DNA from: Dechloromonas denitrificans
GTDB taxonomy: Bacteria; Pseudomonadota; Gammaproteobacteria; Burkholderiales; Rhodocyclaceae
NCBI RefSeq assembly: GCF_020510665.1
Contig: NZ_CP075187.1
Coordinates: forward strand, 1,880,501-1,944,500
DNA: 64,000 nt
Direction of reading: 5' to 3'
The first letter of the stretch is position 1, and every line of letters starts with the position of its first letter. Under the pieces are notes generated by a model that was given only the letters and a program-made list of their open reading frames with translations, ran no database searches and was not told the origin of the DNA. The position numbers and the translations under genes are program-made. This document shows, piece by piece, positions 49,680 through 60,183 of this stretch.

Positions 49680-49684
49680 GCCAT

Positions 49685-49713
49685 AAAAAAAGCCCTTGCT
49701 AAGCAAGGGCTTT
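49685..49713. terminator. Terminator between the parC unit and the phasin gene
   Basis: Stem AAAGCCCTTGC/GCAAGGGCTTT (11 bp, loop TAA). On the minus strand it is followed by a T7 tract, so it chiefly ends the phasin mRNA. A second hairpin ACCGGTT/AACCGGT lies at 49720-49737. Confidence 0.8.
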
Positions 49714-49759
49714 CCGGCGACCGGTTAGCGAACCGGTCCGTCGGGGAGCGGAACAGCGA

Positions 49760-50284
49760 TCAGGCAGCCTTGGCAGCCTTGATGGTTGCGGCAGTCGCAG
49801 CAGCAACGCTGGCTTCGGCAACATCAGCAGCCTGCTTGGCAGCCTTGTTCAGACCTTCGTAAGCTTCGTTGGCGGTCTTGATAGCGGTCTTGACAGCAGC
49901 AACAGCCACTTCGGAACCCGCCGGGGCAGAAGCCAGGGCCTTTTCAACCAGACCGGAAACCTGGGCGTTGGCGGTTGCAACGTGGGTTTCAACTTCCTTG
50001 GCCAGCTTTTCCTTGGTTTCGTTGGCGATGGCGATCACGTTGCGGGAATATTCCACACCCTTTTCGAGGGAAGGAGCCGACAGACCCTTTTGCAGATTGA
50101 CGAAGGCGCTGACATCCTTGGCACCCAGGATGGCGGTGACGTTGGACAGCGAGGCTTCGAAAATCGAACGGGCTGCAGCCAGGTTCAACAGAGCCAGACG
50201 CTCAGCACCTTCAAAAGCGGTGTTGGCAAAGAACAGGGCAAAGTTGAAACCGGATTTGGCGAAATCTTCAGGTTTGAACATCAT
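49760..50284 (-). CDS. Phasin (polyhydroxyalkanoate granule protein)
   Basis: The 174-residue helical protein has the phasin-2 pattern: an N-terminal MFKPEDFAKSGFNFALFFAN, FEASLSNVTAILGAKDVSAF, NVIAIANETKEKLAKEVETH, and an Ala/Lys-rich C-terminus (AAATAATIKAAKAA). Phasins coat polyhydroxybutyrate granules and control their size and number. GGAG lies nine bases upstream of the ATG and a strong promoter precedes it. No PHA synthase is in the window. Confidence 0.92.
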   Translation of the reverse strand: MMFKPEDFAKSGFNFALFFANTAFEGAERLALLNLAAARSIFEASLSNVTAILGAKDVSAFVNLQKGLSAPSLEKGVEYSRNVIAIANETKEKLAKEVETHVATANAQVSGLVEKALASAPAGSEVAVAAVKTAIKTANEAYEGLNKAAKQAADVAEASVAAATAATIKAAKAA

Positions 50285-50349
50285 GGTAATTTTCTCCGTA
50301 GGGTTGGGGTAATCTTTGCGGCGTCAATGGTGCACCGCAGCATGATTTC

Positions 50350-50377
50350 ATTCTAACGGATGGAATTACCTTGTCAA
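50350..50377 (-). promoter_or_regulatory. Strong sigma-70 promoter of the phasin gene
   Basis: Minus-strand TTGACA (50372-50377, perfect), 16-base spacer, TAGAAT (50350-50355). This predicts a start near 50343 and a leader of about 60 bases. Such a strong box fits an abundant granule protein. Confidence 0.75.
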
Positions 50378-50439
50378 GCAATTTTGTGCACTGCAACAAA
50401 ATAGCAACAAACCGCTTGGAAACTGCCTGAAATCAATAA

Positions 50440-50841
50440 CTACTGAATGATGAAGCTGGTGAAAAGCGCTTCCTTGACACCGGTTTTTTCGGTTTCGTGG
50501 ATGACGTGATTGGCCGTTTCGATGATCTCGCCGGCCAGCGCTTTCTTGCCCTTCAGGCTACGCAGTTCCTCGACATCGACTCCGGAGAGCATGAGGATGA
50601 TGGCATGCCTGATCTTCGGCTTGTACAACGCCAGTTCATGGCCTGCTTCCGGCGTGGCGGTTTCGAAAACGACGCCAAACTGCAAATACTTGCCCTCACC
50701 GACGTTGACCGTGAAAACCTGCGGCTCGGGCGCGGCGCTGCCTCCGCCATCATTTGCCAGCACAGGCAGGGAAACAAGCAGACAGGCCACAGAAAGTAGC
50801 CGCGCCAGAAAAGTCATAAATCCTTTGAAGCCGAAATTCAT
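50440..50841 (-). CDS. Lone FliL-like protein
   Basis: The 133-residue protein has an N-terminal hydrophobic segment (FMTFLARLLSVACLLVSLPV, probably a signal peptide ending at LAN) followed by a FliL-like domain: VFTVNVGEGKYLQFGVVFET, KIRHAIILMLSGVDVEELRS and KGKKALAGEIIE. The family pairs with the flagellar stator, but no flagellar gene is near. It may be a FliL paralogue with another role. ATG 50841 with AAGG six bases upstream is chosen over 50871. Confidence 0.85.
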   Translation of the reverse strand: MNFGFKGFMTFLARLLSVACLLVSLPVLANDGGGSAAPEPQVFTVNVGEGKYLQFGVVFETATPEAGHELALYKPKIRHAIILMLSGVDVEELRSLKGKKALAGEIIETANHVIHETEKTGVKEALFTSFIIQ

Positions 50842-51059
50842 ATCAAACCTTGCCTTGATAAGGATGGGCAATCAGCGCGAAGGCCGATTCGAGGTGAAAA
50901 CAACGCCCGTGAGGATAAAACAAAACGGTCGGACGATGGGCAGCAAATTGCATAAACCACCACGGCTCGCTTGCGTTTTTGCCCAATATGAAACGCAACA
51001 CCAGGCTGATGGCAAACGAAGCAAGGCTATCCCGGATTTAATTGACCACCACCGCAGTC

Positions 51060-51106
51060 GTTCGGAAAACCGAACAGCCGTCGCAGCCAAAACATCGGAA
51101 AACCGA
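51060..51106 (+). promoter_or_regulatory. Two palindromes, candidate DctD upstream activator sites
   Basis: GTTCGG-AAAA-CCGAAC (51060-51075, perfect) and TCGG-AAAA-CCGA (51095-51106) share an identical core. Their centres are 33 bp apart, about three helical turns, so they lie on the same DNA face. They sit about 70 and 100 bp upstream of the -24 box, as expected for NtrC-type activator dimers. DctD binding is inferred from the dctB-dctD genes in the same cluster. Confidence 0.65.
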
Positions 51107-51170
51107 AACCGGGGTAAAACACCACCCAATAAACCCCATAAAAATCAGTCACCTGATCATTTCCAGAAGC

Positions 51171-51186
51171 TGGCACGCACCATGCA
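51171..51186 (+). promoter_or_regulatory. Sigma-54 promoter of aspA-dctA
   Basis: TGGCACG-N4-ATGCA: the GG (51172-51173) and GC (51184-51185) dinucleotides have the exact spacing of the -24/-12 consensus TGGCACG-N4-TTGC, with one change. The aspA ATG lies about 60 bases downstream. Confidence 0.8.
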
Positions 51187-51245
51187 TTAAGAGAATAGCC
51201 GAATGCCAAGAATTGCTCGGCCAACAACGATGAACAGGAGACAAA

Positions 51246-52670
<1,425 letters not shown>

Positions 52671-52711
52671 ACGGCTGAATTCGTCCAATTTTCAAAACAA
52701 GGAAAAACATC

Positions 52712-54016
52712 ATGAAAATGAACCGGCTGACTACCCTGATCGGTATCGCCCTGGTGCTCGGTGTCATTGTCGGCTATGCCTGCAATACGCTGGCATCCAG
52801 CCCGGCCCAGGCCAAGGAAATTGCATCTTATTTCGGTATTTTGACCGACATTTTCCTGCGCCTGATCAAGATGATCATCGCCCCGCTCGTTTTTGCAACG
52901 CTGGTTGCCGGCCTGGCCGGCATGGGCGATTCCAAGACCGTCGGCCGGATCGGTGCCAAGGCACTCGGCTGGTTCGTCGGTGCATCATTCTGCTCGCTGC
53001 TGCTCGGCCTCGTCTTTGCCAACATCCTGCGTCCAGGTGAAGGACTGAGCGTGGCATTGCCGGATACAGGCAGTGCCCTGAGCCTGAAAACCAGCGCCCT
53101 GAACCTGAAGGATTTCATCACTCACGTTTTCCCGAAGAACATCTTCGAAGCGATGGCGGCCAATGAAATCCTGCAGATTCTCGTTTTCGCCGTCTTTTTC
53201 GGCCTGGCACTGGGCCATCTGCATAACCAGACAGCCCGCAGCCTGGTATGCACGATGGAAGAAATCGTCCACGTCATGCTCAAGGTTACCGACTACGTCA
53301 TGCGTTTTGCCCCGGTCGGCGTTTTTGGTGCCGTTGCCGGCGCAATTACCCTGCAAGGCCTCGGCATGCTGATGGTTTTCGGCAAACTGCTGATTAGCTT
53401 CTACGCCGCCCTGGCTGCACTCTGGATCGTCCTGATCACAGCCGGCTATTTTGTCCTCGGCAAGGATGTTTTCCGCCTGCTCAAACTGGTCCGCGGTCCG
53501 ATGCTGGTCGGTTTTTCAACTGCCAGCAGCGAATCGGTTTATCCGAAGCTGATGGAGCAACTGGAAAAGTTCGGTATCAAGAACCGCGTCACCAGCTTTG
53601 TCTTGCCGCTGGGCTACTCCTTCAATCTCGACGGTTCGATGATCTACACCACTTTTGCCGCGTTGTTTGTCGCCCAGGCCTACAACATCCCGCTCACCCT
53701 GACCGCCCAGATCACCATGCTGCTGGTGCTGATGGTGTCGAGCAAGGGGATTGCCGGCGTACCGCGCGCATCGCTGGTCGTCGTGGCCGCCGTTCTGCCG
53801 ATGTTCGGCCTGCCGGAAGCCGGCCTGCTGCTGGTTCTTGGCATTGACCACTTCCTTGACATGGGCCGCACCGTGACCAACGTGCTGGGCAACGCCATCG
53901 CCACGGCCGTCGTCGCCAAGTGGGAAAACGCCATCGTCCCGGTTGATGAAACCTTGGCCGATGCCGACGAAGCCCTGCCGGTCGAAGGGGAAGAACTCGT
54001 TCCCGCTGCTGCCTGA
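52712..54016 (+). CDS. dctA: DAACS-family C4-dicarboxylate/cation symporter
   Basis: The 434-residue membrane protein has 8-9 hydrophobic segments and the family motifs GFSTASSESVYPKL, SFNLDGSMIYTTFAALFVAQ and GIDHFLDMGRTVTNVLGNAI. It belongs to the DctA/GltP group; the presence of dctBD nearby favours succinate, fumarate and malate as substrates, though glutamate/aspartate is not excluded and would suit an aspA partner. Terminated by a strong hairpin. Confidence 0.9.
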   Translation: MKMNRLTTLIGIALVLGVIVGYACNTLASSPAQAKEIASYFGILTDIFLRLIKMIIAPLVFATLVAGLAGMGDSKTVGRIGAKALGWFVGASFCSLLLGLVFANILRPGEGLSVALPDTGSALSLKTSALNLKDFITHVFPKNIFEAMAANEILQILVFAVFFGLALGHLHNQTARSLVCTMEEIVHVMLKVTDYVMRFAPVGVFGAVAGAITLQGLGMLMVFGKLLISFYAALAALWIVLITAGYFVLGKDVFRLLKLVRGPMLVGFSTASSESVYPKLMEQLEKFGIKNRVTSFVLPLGYSFNLDGSMIYTTFAALFVAQAYNIPLTLTAQITMLLVLMVSSKGIAGVPRASLVVVAAVLPMFGLPEAGLLLVLGIDHFLDMGRTVTNVLGNAIATAVVAKWENAIVPVDETLADADEALPVEGEELVPAAA

Positions 54017-54065
54017 CATGTACCCTCTCCTCGGTTCGGCTTCCCTCGAGTCGAACCATTTTAAT

Positions 54066-54098
54066 GACCCGGTGCGCTTTGCACCGGGTCCTTTTTTT
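54066..54098 (+). terminator. Terminator of aspA-dctA
   Basis: Perfect 10-bp stem GACCCGGTGC/GCACCGGGTC, loop GCTTT, then CCTTTTTTT. It ends directly before the TSUP gene. Confidence 0.92.
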
Positions 54099-54106
54099 GG
54101 CAAATC

Positions 54107-54862
54107 ATGACAATCGACTGGTTCATTCTCGCTCCCGCAGCTTTCTTCGCCGGCATGGTCGATGCCGTCGTCGGGGGCGGCGGCCTCATCCAGATTCCTG
54201 TATTGCTCTCCTCATTTCCTCAAACGGCCATCCCCACGCTTTTCGGGACCAACAAGGTTTCCAGCATTGCCGGCACCAGCGCCTCGCTGTGGCGCTATGC
54301 CCGAGCCGTCAGCATTCCCTGGCGGATTGTCCTGCCGGCGACGGCAACCGCCTTGCTCGGCGCCTGGATCGGTGCCGCACTGGTGGCCTGGATTTCACGC
54401 GAAGCGATGCGCCCGCTGGTCGTCGTCATGATGCTGACCGTTGCGATTTATACCTTCATGCGCAAGGACCTCGGCCAGAGCGAAGAACGCGAAGCCAGCC
54501 CGCGCGACGCCTGGCTGGGCGCACTCTTTGGACTCGTCATCGGCATCTATGACGGATTTTTTGGCCCCGGCACCGGCAGCTTCCTGATTTTCGGCTTCGT
54601 TCGCCTGTTCGGCATGAATTTTGTACGCGCTTCGGCCAGCGCCAAGGTGGTCAATGTCGCAACCAACATTTCAGCCATCGGCTTTTTTGCCAGTCACGGC
54701 CCTATCCTGTGGGCCGTCGGCCTGACCATGGCCGTCTGCAATCTGGCAGGCGCCCAGGTCGGCACCCAACTGGCACTGAAACATGGTGCCGGATTCATCC
54801 GCAAAGCCTTTCTGGGCGTTGTCTGCATCCTGATCGCCAAGCAACTGATCGACCTGCTGTAA
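54107..54862 (+). CDS. TSUP-family membrane permease (TauE/SafE)
   Basis: The 251-residue protein has about eight hydrophobic helices and the duplicated TSUP motifs VDAVVGGGGLIQIPVLL and GIYDGFFGPGTGSFLIFGFV. Family members export or import sulfite, sulfonates or small organic acids; the substrate here is unknown, though placement between dctA and dctB raises the possibility of an organic acid. The ATG lies nine bases after the terminator T-tract; no ribosome-binding site is clear, and its promoter is not visible. Confidence 0.88.
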   Translation: MTIDWFILAPAAFFAGMVDAVVGGGGLIQIPVLLSSFPQTAIPTLFGTNKVSSIAGTSASLWRYARAVSIPWRIVLPATATALLGAWIGAALVAWISREAMRPLVVVMMLTVAIYTFMRKDLGQSEEREASPRDAWLGALFGLVIGIYDGFFGPGTGSFLIFGFVRLFGMNFVRASASAKVVNVATNISAIGFFASHGPILWAVGLTMAVCNLAGAQVGTQLALKHGAGFIRKAFLGVVCILIAKQLIDLL

Positions 54863-54899
54863 GCCCTGCTACCATACGCAACTCCACCGCTTGCCGACC

Positions 54900-56768
54900 A
54901 TGTCCAGCCGCCGCTCACTGCGCCACCTGCCGATTTTCATCCTGCTTCTCGTGCTGATGGGCCTGAGCAGTTTCGCTGCGCACCGCATCGCCCAGCAACT
55001 GGGCATTGCCGACCTGCAAGCCACCGGACTGCACCGGCTGGACCTCTACACCGCCAGCCTGGAACGCGAGATCGGCAAATATGCCTTTCTTCCCGGCACG
55101 CTCGGGCTTGAACGCGACGTCCTTGATCTGCTCAGGAAACCGGTGGGCAACAAGCTGGCACCGCAAGTCAACGCCTACCTTGAACAACTGAATGATCGTG
55201 CCGGCACGCTGTCGATCTATGTCATCGATGCCAGCGGCCATGTTGTGGCTTCAAGCAACTGGCGCCGGGCCGATAGTTTCATTGGCGAAGATCTCTCCTT
55301 CCGCCCCTATTTCCGTGAAGCGATCGACAGCGGCAACGGCCGCTTTTTCGGCATCGGAACAACCCGCGGCGAACCCGGCTATTACCTGGCGTCGACCCTG
55401 GCGGACGAAAGCCGGACATTAGGCGTGGCCGTCATCAAGGTCAGCCTTGAGCAACTGGAAAAATCATGGAGCACCGTCGAGGCGCCGGTCATGGTGACCG
55501 ACGAAAACGGTGTGGTCATTCTGGGCTCGGTCGCTGACTGGAAATTCACCACGCTGCGGCCGCTTGACGAAAACACGCGCAGCGCCTTTGACCAGACCCA
55601 GCAATACAACCGGCGTGCCCTGAAACCGCTCGGCCTCAAGGAAATACAGGAACTCGACCACGGCGCACGCCTGGTCCGGATTGCCAAGGAAGGCCCGGAG
55701 ATGGTCACGGTCTACCCCATTGCAGGCCGTTTTTTGGCGCAATCGCGCCCGCTGCCCGGCACGCCATGGACACTGACCGTCCTCTCGCACCTTGAACAGG
55801 TCGACGACATTGCCCAAAGCCGTGCAGCACTGGCCGGCGTCGGTGCTGCCTTCCTGTTCATGCTCGGCCTGATGCTCGACGAACGCCGGCGCCACCTGAA
55901 GGACCGCCTGGCCGCCAGGGAGGCGCTGCAACAAGCACATGATGAACTGGAACGTAAGGTCGATGAACGCACCGCCGACCTGTCGGCCGCCAATCATTTG
56001 CTGCAGGATGAAATTGCCGAACGGATCAGGGCCGAACGGACATTGCGAGCCGCTCAGGATGAACTGGTCCAGGCCGGCAAGCTCGCCGTCATCGGACAAC
56101 TATCGACCGGTATCGCCCACGAACTGAATCAACCGCTGGCTGCGCTGCGCACGCTTTCCGGCAACGGCGTACGCTTTCTCGACCGGGGCGACCTGACGAC
56201 GACCCGCGCCAACCTCGAACGAATCGCCCAACTGGTCGACCGCATGGGCTTGATCACCGGACAACTACGCGCCTTTGCCCGGAAATCAAGCGGCCAGTTG
56301 CAAGCGGTGGCGCTGTGCAGTGCGCTGGATAACGCGCTCGCCCTGCTCGAACAGCGTCTGAGCGAACGCAGCATCAATATCATTCGCCACTGCCCGCTGC
56401 CCGAACCGTTCTCGCTCTGCGACGCCAACCGGCTGGAGCAGGTGCTGGTCAACCTGATCGGCAATGCCCTTGATGCAATGGATGGACAAAGCGCGCCGTG
56501 CCTCGAAATCAGCTGTGAAACCATCGGCCAGCAAGCTCGCCTGACCGTTCGCGACCACGGCCCCGGACTGGCCGAAGAAGCCCTCGCCCATTTGTTCGAA
56601 CCCTTCTTTACCACCAAGGAAGCCGGCGTGGGCCTGGGCCTCGGCCTGACCATTTCGGCCGGCATCGTGCGCGATTTTGGCGGTACGCTGAGTGGCGCTA
56701 ACCACCCGGCCGGCGGTGCCATTTTCACCCTGGAAATCCCGTTGACCGCGGAACCCCGAAAACCATGA
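54900..56768 (+). CDS. dctB: C4-dicarboxylate sensor histidine kinase DctB
   Basis: The 622-residue kinase has two transmembrane segments (about 10-30 and 310-330) enclosing a periplasmic double-PAS-type domain (ELDRV-like IYVIDASGHVVASSNWRRAD; GYYLASTLADE), a coiled coil, HisKA with STGIAHELNQPLAALR and HATPase with NLIGNALDA, DHGPGL and GLGLTISAG. This is the DctB plan, sensing succinate, fumarate or malate. The start is ATG 54900. It overlaps dctD by four bases. Confidence 0.93.
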   Translation: MSSRRSLRHLPIFILLLVLMGLSSFAAHRIAQQLGIADLQATGLHRLDLYTASLEREIGKYAFLPGTLGLERDVLDLLRKPVGNKLAPQVNAYLEQLNDRAGTLSIYVIDASGHVVASSNWRRADSFIGEDLSFRPYFREAIDSGNGRFFGIGTTRGEPGYYLASTLADESRTLGVAVIKVSLEQLEKSWSTVEAPVMVTDENGVVILGSVADWKFTTLRPLDENTRSAFDQTQQYNRRALKPLGLKEIQELDHGARLVRIAKEGPEMVTVYPIAGRFLAQSRPLPGTPWTLTVLSHLEQVDDIAQSRAALAGVGAAFLFMLGLMLDERRRHLKDRLAAREALQQAHDELERKVDERTADLSAANHLLQDEIAERIRAERTLRAAQDELVQAGKLAVIGQLSTGIAHELNQPLAALRTLSGNGVRFLDRGDLTTTRANLERIAQLVDRMGLITGQLRAFARKSSGQLQAVALCSALDNALALLEQRLSERSINIIRHCPLPEPFSLCDANRLEQVLVNLIGNALDAMDGQSAPCLEISCETIGQQARLTVRDHGPGLAEEALAHLFEPFFTTKEAGVGLGLGLTISAGIVRDFGGTLSGANHPAGGAIFTLEIPLTAEPRKP

Positions 56769-58105
56769 CCGAAACACTCAAAGTACTGATCATCGAGGAT
56801 GACCCGGACGTCGCCCTTGGCTGCGAGCAGGCCCTCCAACTCGAAGGCATCGCAACCGAGTGCGTCGGCAGTGCCGAGCAGGCCAGGCGCCGCCTCGGCC
56901 ACGATTTCCCCGGCATTGTGGTCAGCGATATCCGGCTGCCCAAAATGGACGGCATGGCTTTCCTGCGTGAAACGCTGCTCATCGACCCGGAACTTCCCGT
57001 TGTTCTGATCACCGGCCACGGTGATATTTCGATGGCGGTACAGGCGATGAAGGATGGCGCCTACGATTTCATCCAGAAACCCTTTGCCCCGGAATACCTG
57101 GTCGAAGTTGTCCGCCGCGCCCTGGAAAAACGCCGTCTGGTGCTGGAGGTTCGCAACCTGCGTCGCCAGCTCGACCAACGCAATCAACTCGAAAGCAAGC
57201 TGATTGGCCGGGCGGCCGGCATGCAGAAGGTTCGCCAGATGCTGCTCGGCCTCGCCGACAGTGCCGCCGATGTGCTGATTCACGGCGAAACCGGGACCGG
57301 CAAGGAGCTGATTGCCCGCTGCCTGCACGATGCCAGCCTGCGCCGCGATGGAAATTTCGTGGCGATCAATTGCGGCGGCCTGCCGGAAACCTTGTTCGAC
57401 AGCGAAATATTCGGCCATGAGGCCGGCGCCTACACCGGGGCGGCCAAGCGCCGGATCGGCAAGATCGAATACGCCAGCGGCGGAACGCTCTTTCTCGACG
57501 AGATAGAGAGCATGCCGCTGGCCATGCAGATCAAGCTGTTACGCGTGCTGCAGGAAAGAACGCTGGAGCGCCTGGGATCGAACACGACCATTCCGATCAA
57601 CTGCCGCGTCATCGCCGCCACCAAGGAAGACTTGCTGGATCTTTCGGCGCGCGGCGGCTTTCGCAATGACCTATATTACCGCCTCAGTGTCGCCACGCTG
57701 AGCCTGCCGCCTTTGCGCGAGCGGCGCGAGGATATTCCGCTGCTGTTCGAGCATTTCCTGCTGCAAGCCTCGGCCCGCCACCAGCGCCCGGTTCCGGAAA
57801 CCTCGGCCGGCCGTGTGCGCCAGCTGGTCGGCTATCACTGGCCGGGCAACGTCCGTGAATTGCGCAACGTGGCCGACCGCTGCGTACTGGGCATCGAAAG
57901 CGGATCGCCGCCTTTCGGCCAGCCGCAAAGTGACGGCCCTACTCCGCTTTCAGGAACGGTCGAGGCTTTCGAACGCGCCCTGATCGCCGATGCCCTGCGC
58001 CGCCACGGCAGCCTGGCCCGGACAGCAGAAGCGCTGGTTGTCGCCAAGACCACCCTTCACGACAAGATCAAGAAATACGGTTTGGGTGAGGACGGCAGCG
58101 AATAA
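56765..58105 (+). CDS. dctD: Sigma-54-dependent response regulator DctD
   Basis: The 446-residue regulator has a receiver domain (VVSDIRLPKMDGMAFL; phospho-Asp about 58), an AAA+ domain with Walker A GETGTGKELIARCLH, the sigma-54 contact loop EAGAYTGAAKRRIG (GAFTGA-like, here GAYTGA) and Walker B GGTLFLDEI, and a C-terminal Fis-type helix-turn-helix (SLARTAEALVVAKTTLHDKI). It activates sigma-54 promoters; the likely target is the aspA-dctA promoter 5.6 kb upstream. Confidence 0.94.
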   Translation: MTETLKVLIIEDDPDVALGCEQALQLEGIATECVGSAEQARRRLGHDFPGIVVSDIRLPKMDGMAFLRETLLIDPELPVVLITGHGDISMAVQAMKDGAYDFIQKPFAPEYLVEVVRRALEKRRLVLEVRNLRRQLDQRNQLESKLIGRAAGMQKVRQMLLGLADSAADVLIHGETGTGKELIARCLHDASLRRDGNFVAINCGGLPETLFDSEIFGHEAGAYTGAAKRRIGKIEYASGGTLFLDEIESMPLAMQIKLLRVLQERTLERLGSNTTIPINCRVIAATKEDLLDLSARGGFRNDLYYRLSVATLSLPPLRERREDIPLLFEHFLLQASARHQRPVPETSAGRVRQLVGYHWPGNVRELRNVADRCVLGIESGSPPFGQPQSDGPTPLSGTVEAFERALIADALRRHGSLARTAEALVVAKTTLHDKIKKYGLGEDGSE

Positions 58106-58280
58106 TCAGGCCGGCGGGCAGCCTGAAAGTCGCTCACGGCTATTCCGGCCCGTCGTTTTTGTGCCAACATCCGTCCGTTGACCGGAAAACCCGCACAAGG
58201 CAGTCAAATCATCCGCGACTTTTCTGGCCCTCACACAAGCCATCCATCTTTTGGATATCAATTGCACTGACCGGCTCCCC

Positions 58281-58967
58281 ATGGAAAGCATCGTCCCCTC
58301 TGCCGACATCGCCGCGCTCTGGCTGACCCTCAAGCTGGCCACGACGGTCACGCTGTTGCTGCTGCTGATCGGCACACCGATCGCCTGGTGGCTGGCGCGC
58401 ACCCGCTCCGCCTTCAAGGGCATCGCCAGTGCAGTCGTTGCCCTGCCTTTGGTGCTGCCCCCCACGGTTCTCGGGTTCTATCTCCTGCTGGCCATGGGGC
58501 CGAATGGTCCGGTCGGCCATCTGACCCAGGCTCTGGGGATCGGCTTGCTGCCCTTCACCTTTCCCGGACTGGTCATCGCCTCGGTGTTCTACTCTTTGCC
58601 TTTCGTTGTGCAGCCGATCCGCAATGCTTTCGAAGCTATCGGAGAACGTCCGCTGGAAGTCGCCGCCACCTTGCGTGCCAGCCCTTGGGATGCGTTCTGG
58701 TCGGTCGTCGTTCCACTGGCCAAACCCGGTTTCCTGAGCGGGGCAATTCTTGGCTTCGCCCATACGGTCGGTGAGTTCGGCATCGTGCTGATGATTGGCG
58801 GCAACATCCCGGATAAAACGCGCGTCGTTTCGGTCCAGATTTACGACCATGTCGAAGCACTCGAATACACCCAGGCGCACTGGCTCTCTGCCGGCATGCT
58901 GCTGTTCAGCTTCATCGTCTTGCTGGGTTTGTACGCCTACAGCCCGAATCGGCAAAAAGTCCTATGA
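58281..58967 (+). CDS. modB: Molybdate ABC transporter permease ModB
   Basis: The 228-residue permease has about five helices and the conserved cytoplasmic loop [20 protein letters not shown] with [20 protein letters not shown], typical of ModB. ATG 58281 is used; an upstream TTG at 58251 is possible. The substrate-binding modA gene, usually directly upstream, is absent from this locus. It overlaps modC by four bases. Confidence 0.9.
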   Translation: MESIVPSADIAALWLTLKLATTVTLLLLLIGTPIAWWLARTRSAFKGIASAVVALPLVLPPTVLGFYLLLAMGPNGPVGHLTQALGIGLLPFTFPGLVIASVFYSLPFVVQPIRNAFEAIGERPLEVAATLRASPWDAFWSVVVPLAKPGFLSGAILGFAHTVGEFGIVLMIGGNIPDKTRVVSVQIYDHVEALEYTQAHWLSAGMLLFSFIVLLGLYAYSPNRQKVL

Positions 58968-60043
58968 ACCGTCAAATCCGGGCCAAATTTCGCGTCGACC
59001 GCAAGGACTTCCAGCTGGATGTCGACCTGACGCTGCCAGGCAGCGGCATTAGCGTGCTGTTTGGCCATTCCGGCTCGGGGAAAACCACCTGTCTGCGAGC
59101 CATGGCCGGCCTTGAACGTGCTCGCCATGCCTATTTCTCGATGGGCGAACAGGTCTGGCAGGATGAATCCCGTGGCCACTTCGTCCCGACGCATCAGCGC
59201 GCGCTGGGTGTAGTTTTTCAGGAAGCCAGCCTGTTTCCGCACCTTTCCGTGCGCGGCAATATGGAATATGGGCAAAAAAGGGCGTCGACCGCAGCAAACC
59301 GCTTCGCCTTGCCTGAAATTGCCGAATTGCTCGGCATCACCCCGCTCCTCGAACGTTCGCCGGAACAACTCTCGGGCGGAGAACGCCAACGCGTCGCCAT
59401 TGCCCGCGCCCTGCTCGCTGCGCCCACGCTGCTATTGATGGACGAGCCTCTCGCCGCCCTCGATCTCAAGCGCAAACTTGAAATCCTGCCTTATCTCGAA
59501 CGGCTGCACGCCGAACTGGCCATCCCGATCATTTATGTCAGCCATGCCCCCGACGAAGTCGCACGTCTGGCCGATCATCTGGTCTTGCTCGACGCAGGTC
59601 GCGTGATTGCCGATGGACCGCTGAACGACGTGCTGTCGCGCATCGATCTACCCGGTATCTTTGCCGACGACGCCGGTGTCGTGATTCAGGCAACGATTGC
59701 CGCGCATGAAGCTCATGACCTGACACGACTGAGCTTCCCGGGCGGCGCCATTTTCGTATCCCGCCACGGCGAAGCACCCGGCACGCCAATACGCTGCCGC
59801 ATTCATGCCCGCGACGTCAGCCTGGCACTGGTCCCCCAGGAGCAAAGCAGCATTCTGAACAGCGTCAGCGCCACTGTTGTTGAAGTGGCCCCCACCACCA
59901 CACCGGGTCATGTGCTGATCAAGCTGGATGTTGCAGGCACGCCGCTGCTTGCCCGAATCACGCGGCGCTCGGCTGAAAACCTGTCGATTCGCCCCGGTCT
60001 GGCGGTATACGCACAAATCAAGTCGGTTGCATTGCTCGCCTGA
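58964..60043 (+). CDS. modC: Molybdate ABC transporter ATP-binding protein ModC
   Basis: The 359-residue ATPase has Walker [11 protein letters not shown], signature [15 protein letters not shown], Walker [13 protein letters not shown] and a C-terminal molybdate-binding TOBE/mop region ([23 protein letters not shown] variant). It powers ModB. The start overlaps modB as ATGA. Confidence 0.92.
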   Translation: MNRQIRAKFRVDRKDFQLDVDLTLPGSGISVLFGHSGSGKTTCLRAMAGLERARHAYFSMGEQVWQDESRGHFVPTHQRALGVVFQEASLFPHLSVRGNMEYGQKRASTAANRFALPEIAELLGITPLLERSPEQLSGGERQRVAIARALLAAPTLLLMDEPLAALDLKRKLEILPYLERLHAELAIPIIYVSHAPDEVARLADHLVLLDAGRVIADGPLNDVLSRIDLPGIFADDAGVVIQATIAAHEAHDLTRLSFPGGAIFVSRHGEAPGTPIRCRIHARDVSLALVPQEQSSILNSVSATVVEVAPTTTPGHVLIKLDVAGTPLLARITRRSAENLSIRPGLAVYAQIKSVALLA

Positions 60044-60183
60044 AAGTGTTTTGTGAAGGTAGCGGCGCGACAGCGCCCCAAATGTCGTGCAGAATCCACC
60101 CCCTCGATACACCCAGCTTCCCCGGACGCAGATTCGCCAGTGCGTTTTAGCCACATGAAGCGCCCAAGCAAAGCCACAAAGCC

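Larger units (their letters stand above)
50842..51245. other. 404-bp intergenic region before aspA
   Basis: It holds the DctD-type palindromes and a sigma-54 promoter in its right half (listed separately). The left half (50842-51050) shows nothing clear. Confidence 0.6.

Noticed and set aside
58106..58280. Possible modA remnant before modB
   Set aside because: No coding similarity or signal peptide could be recognised in any frame.
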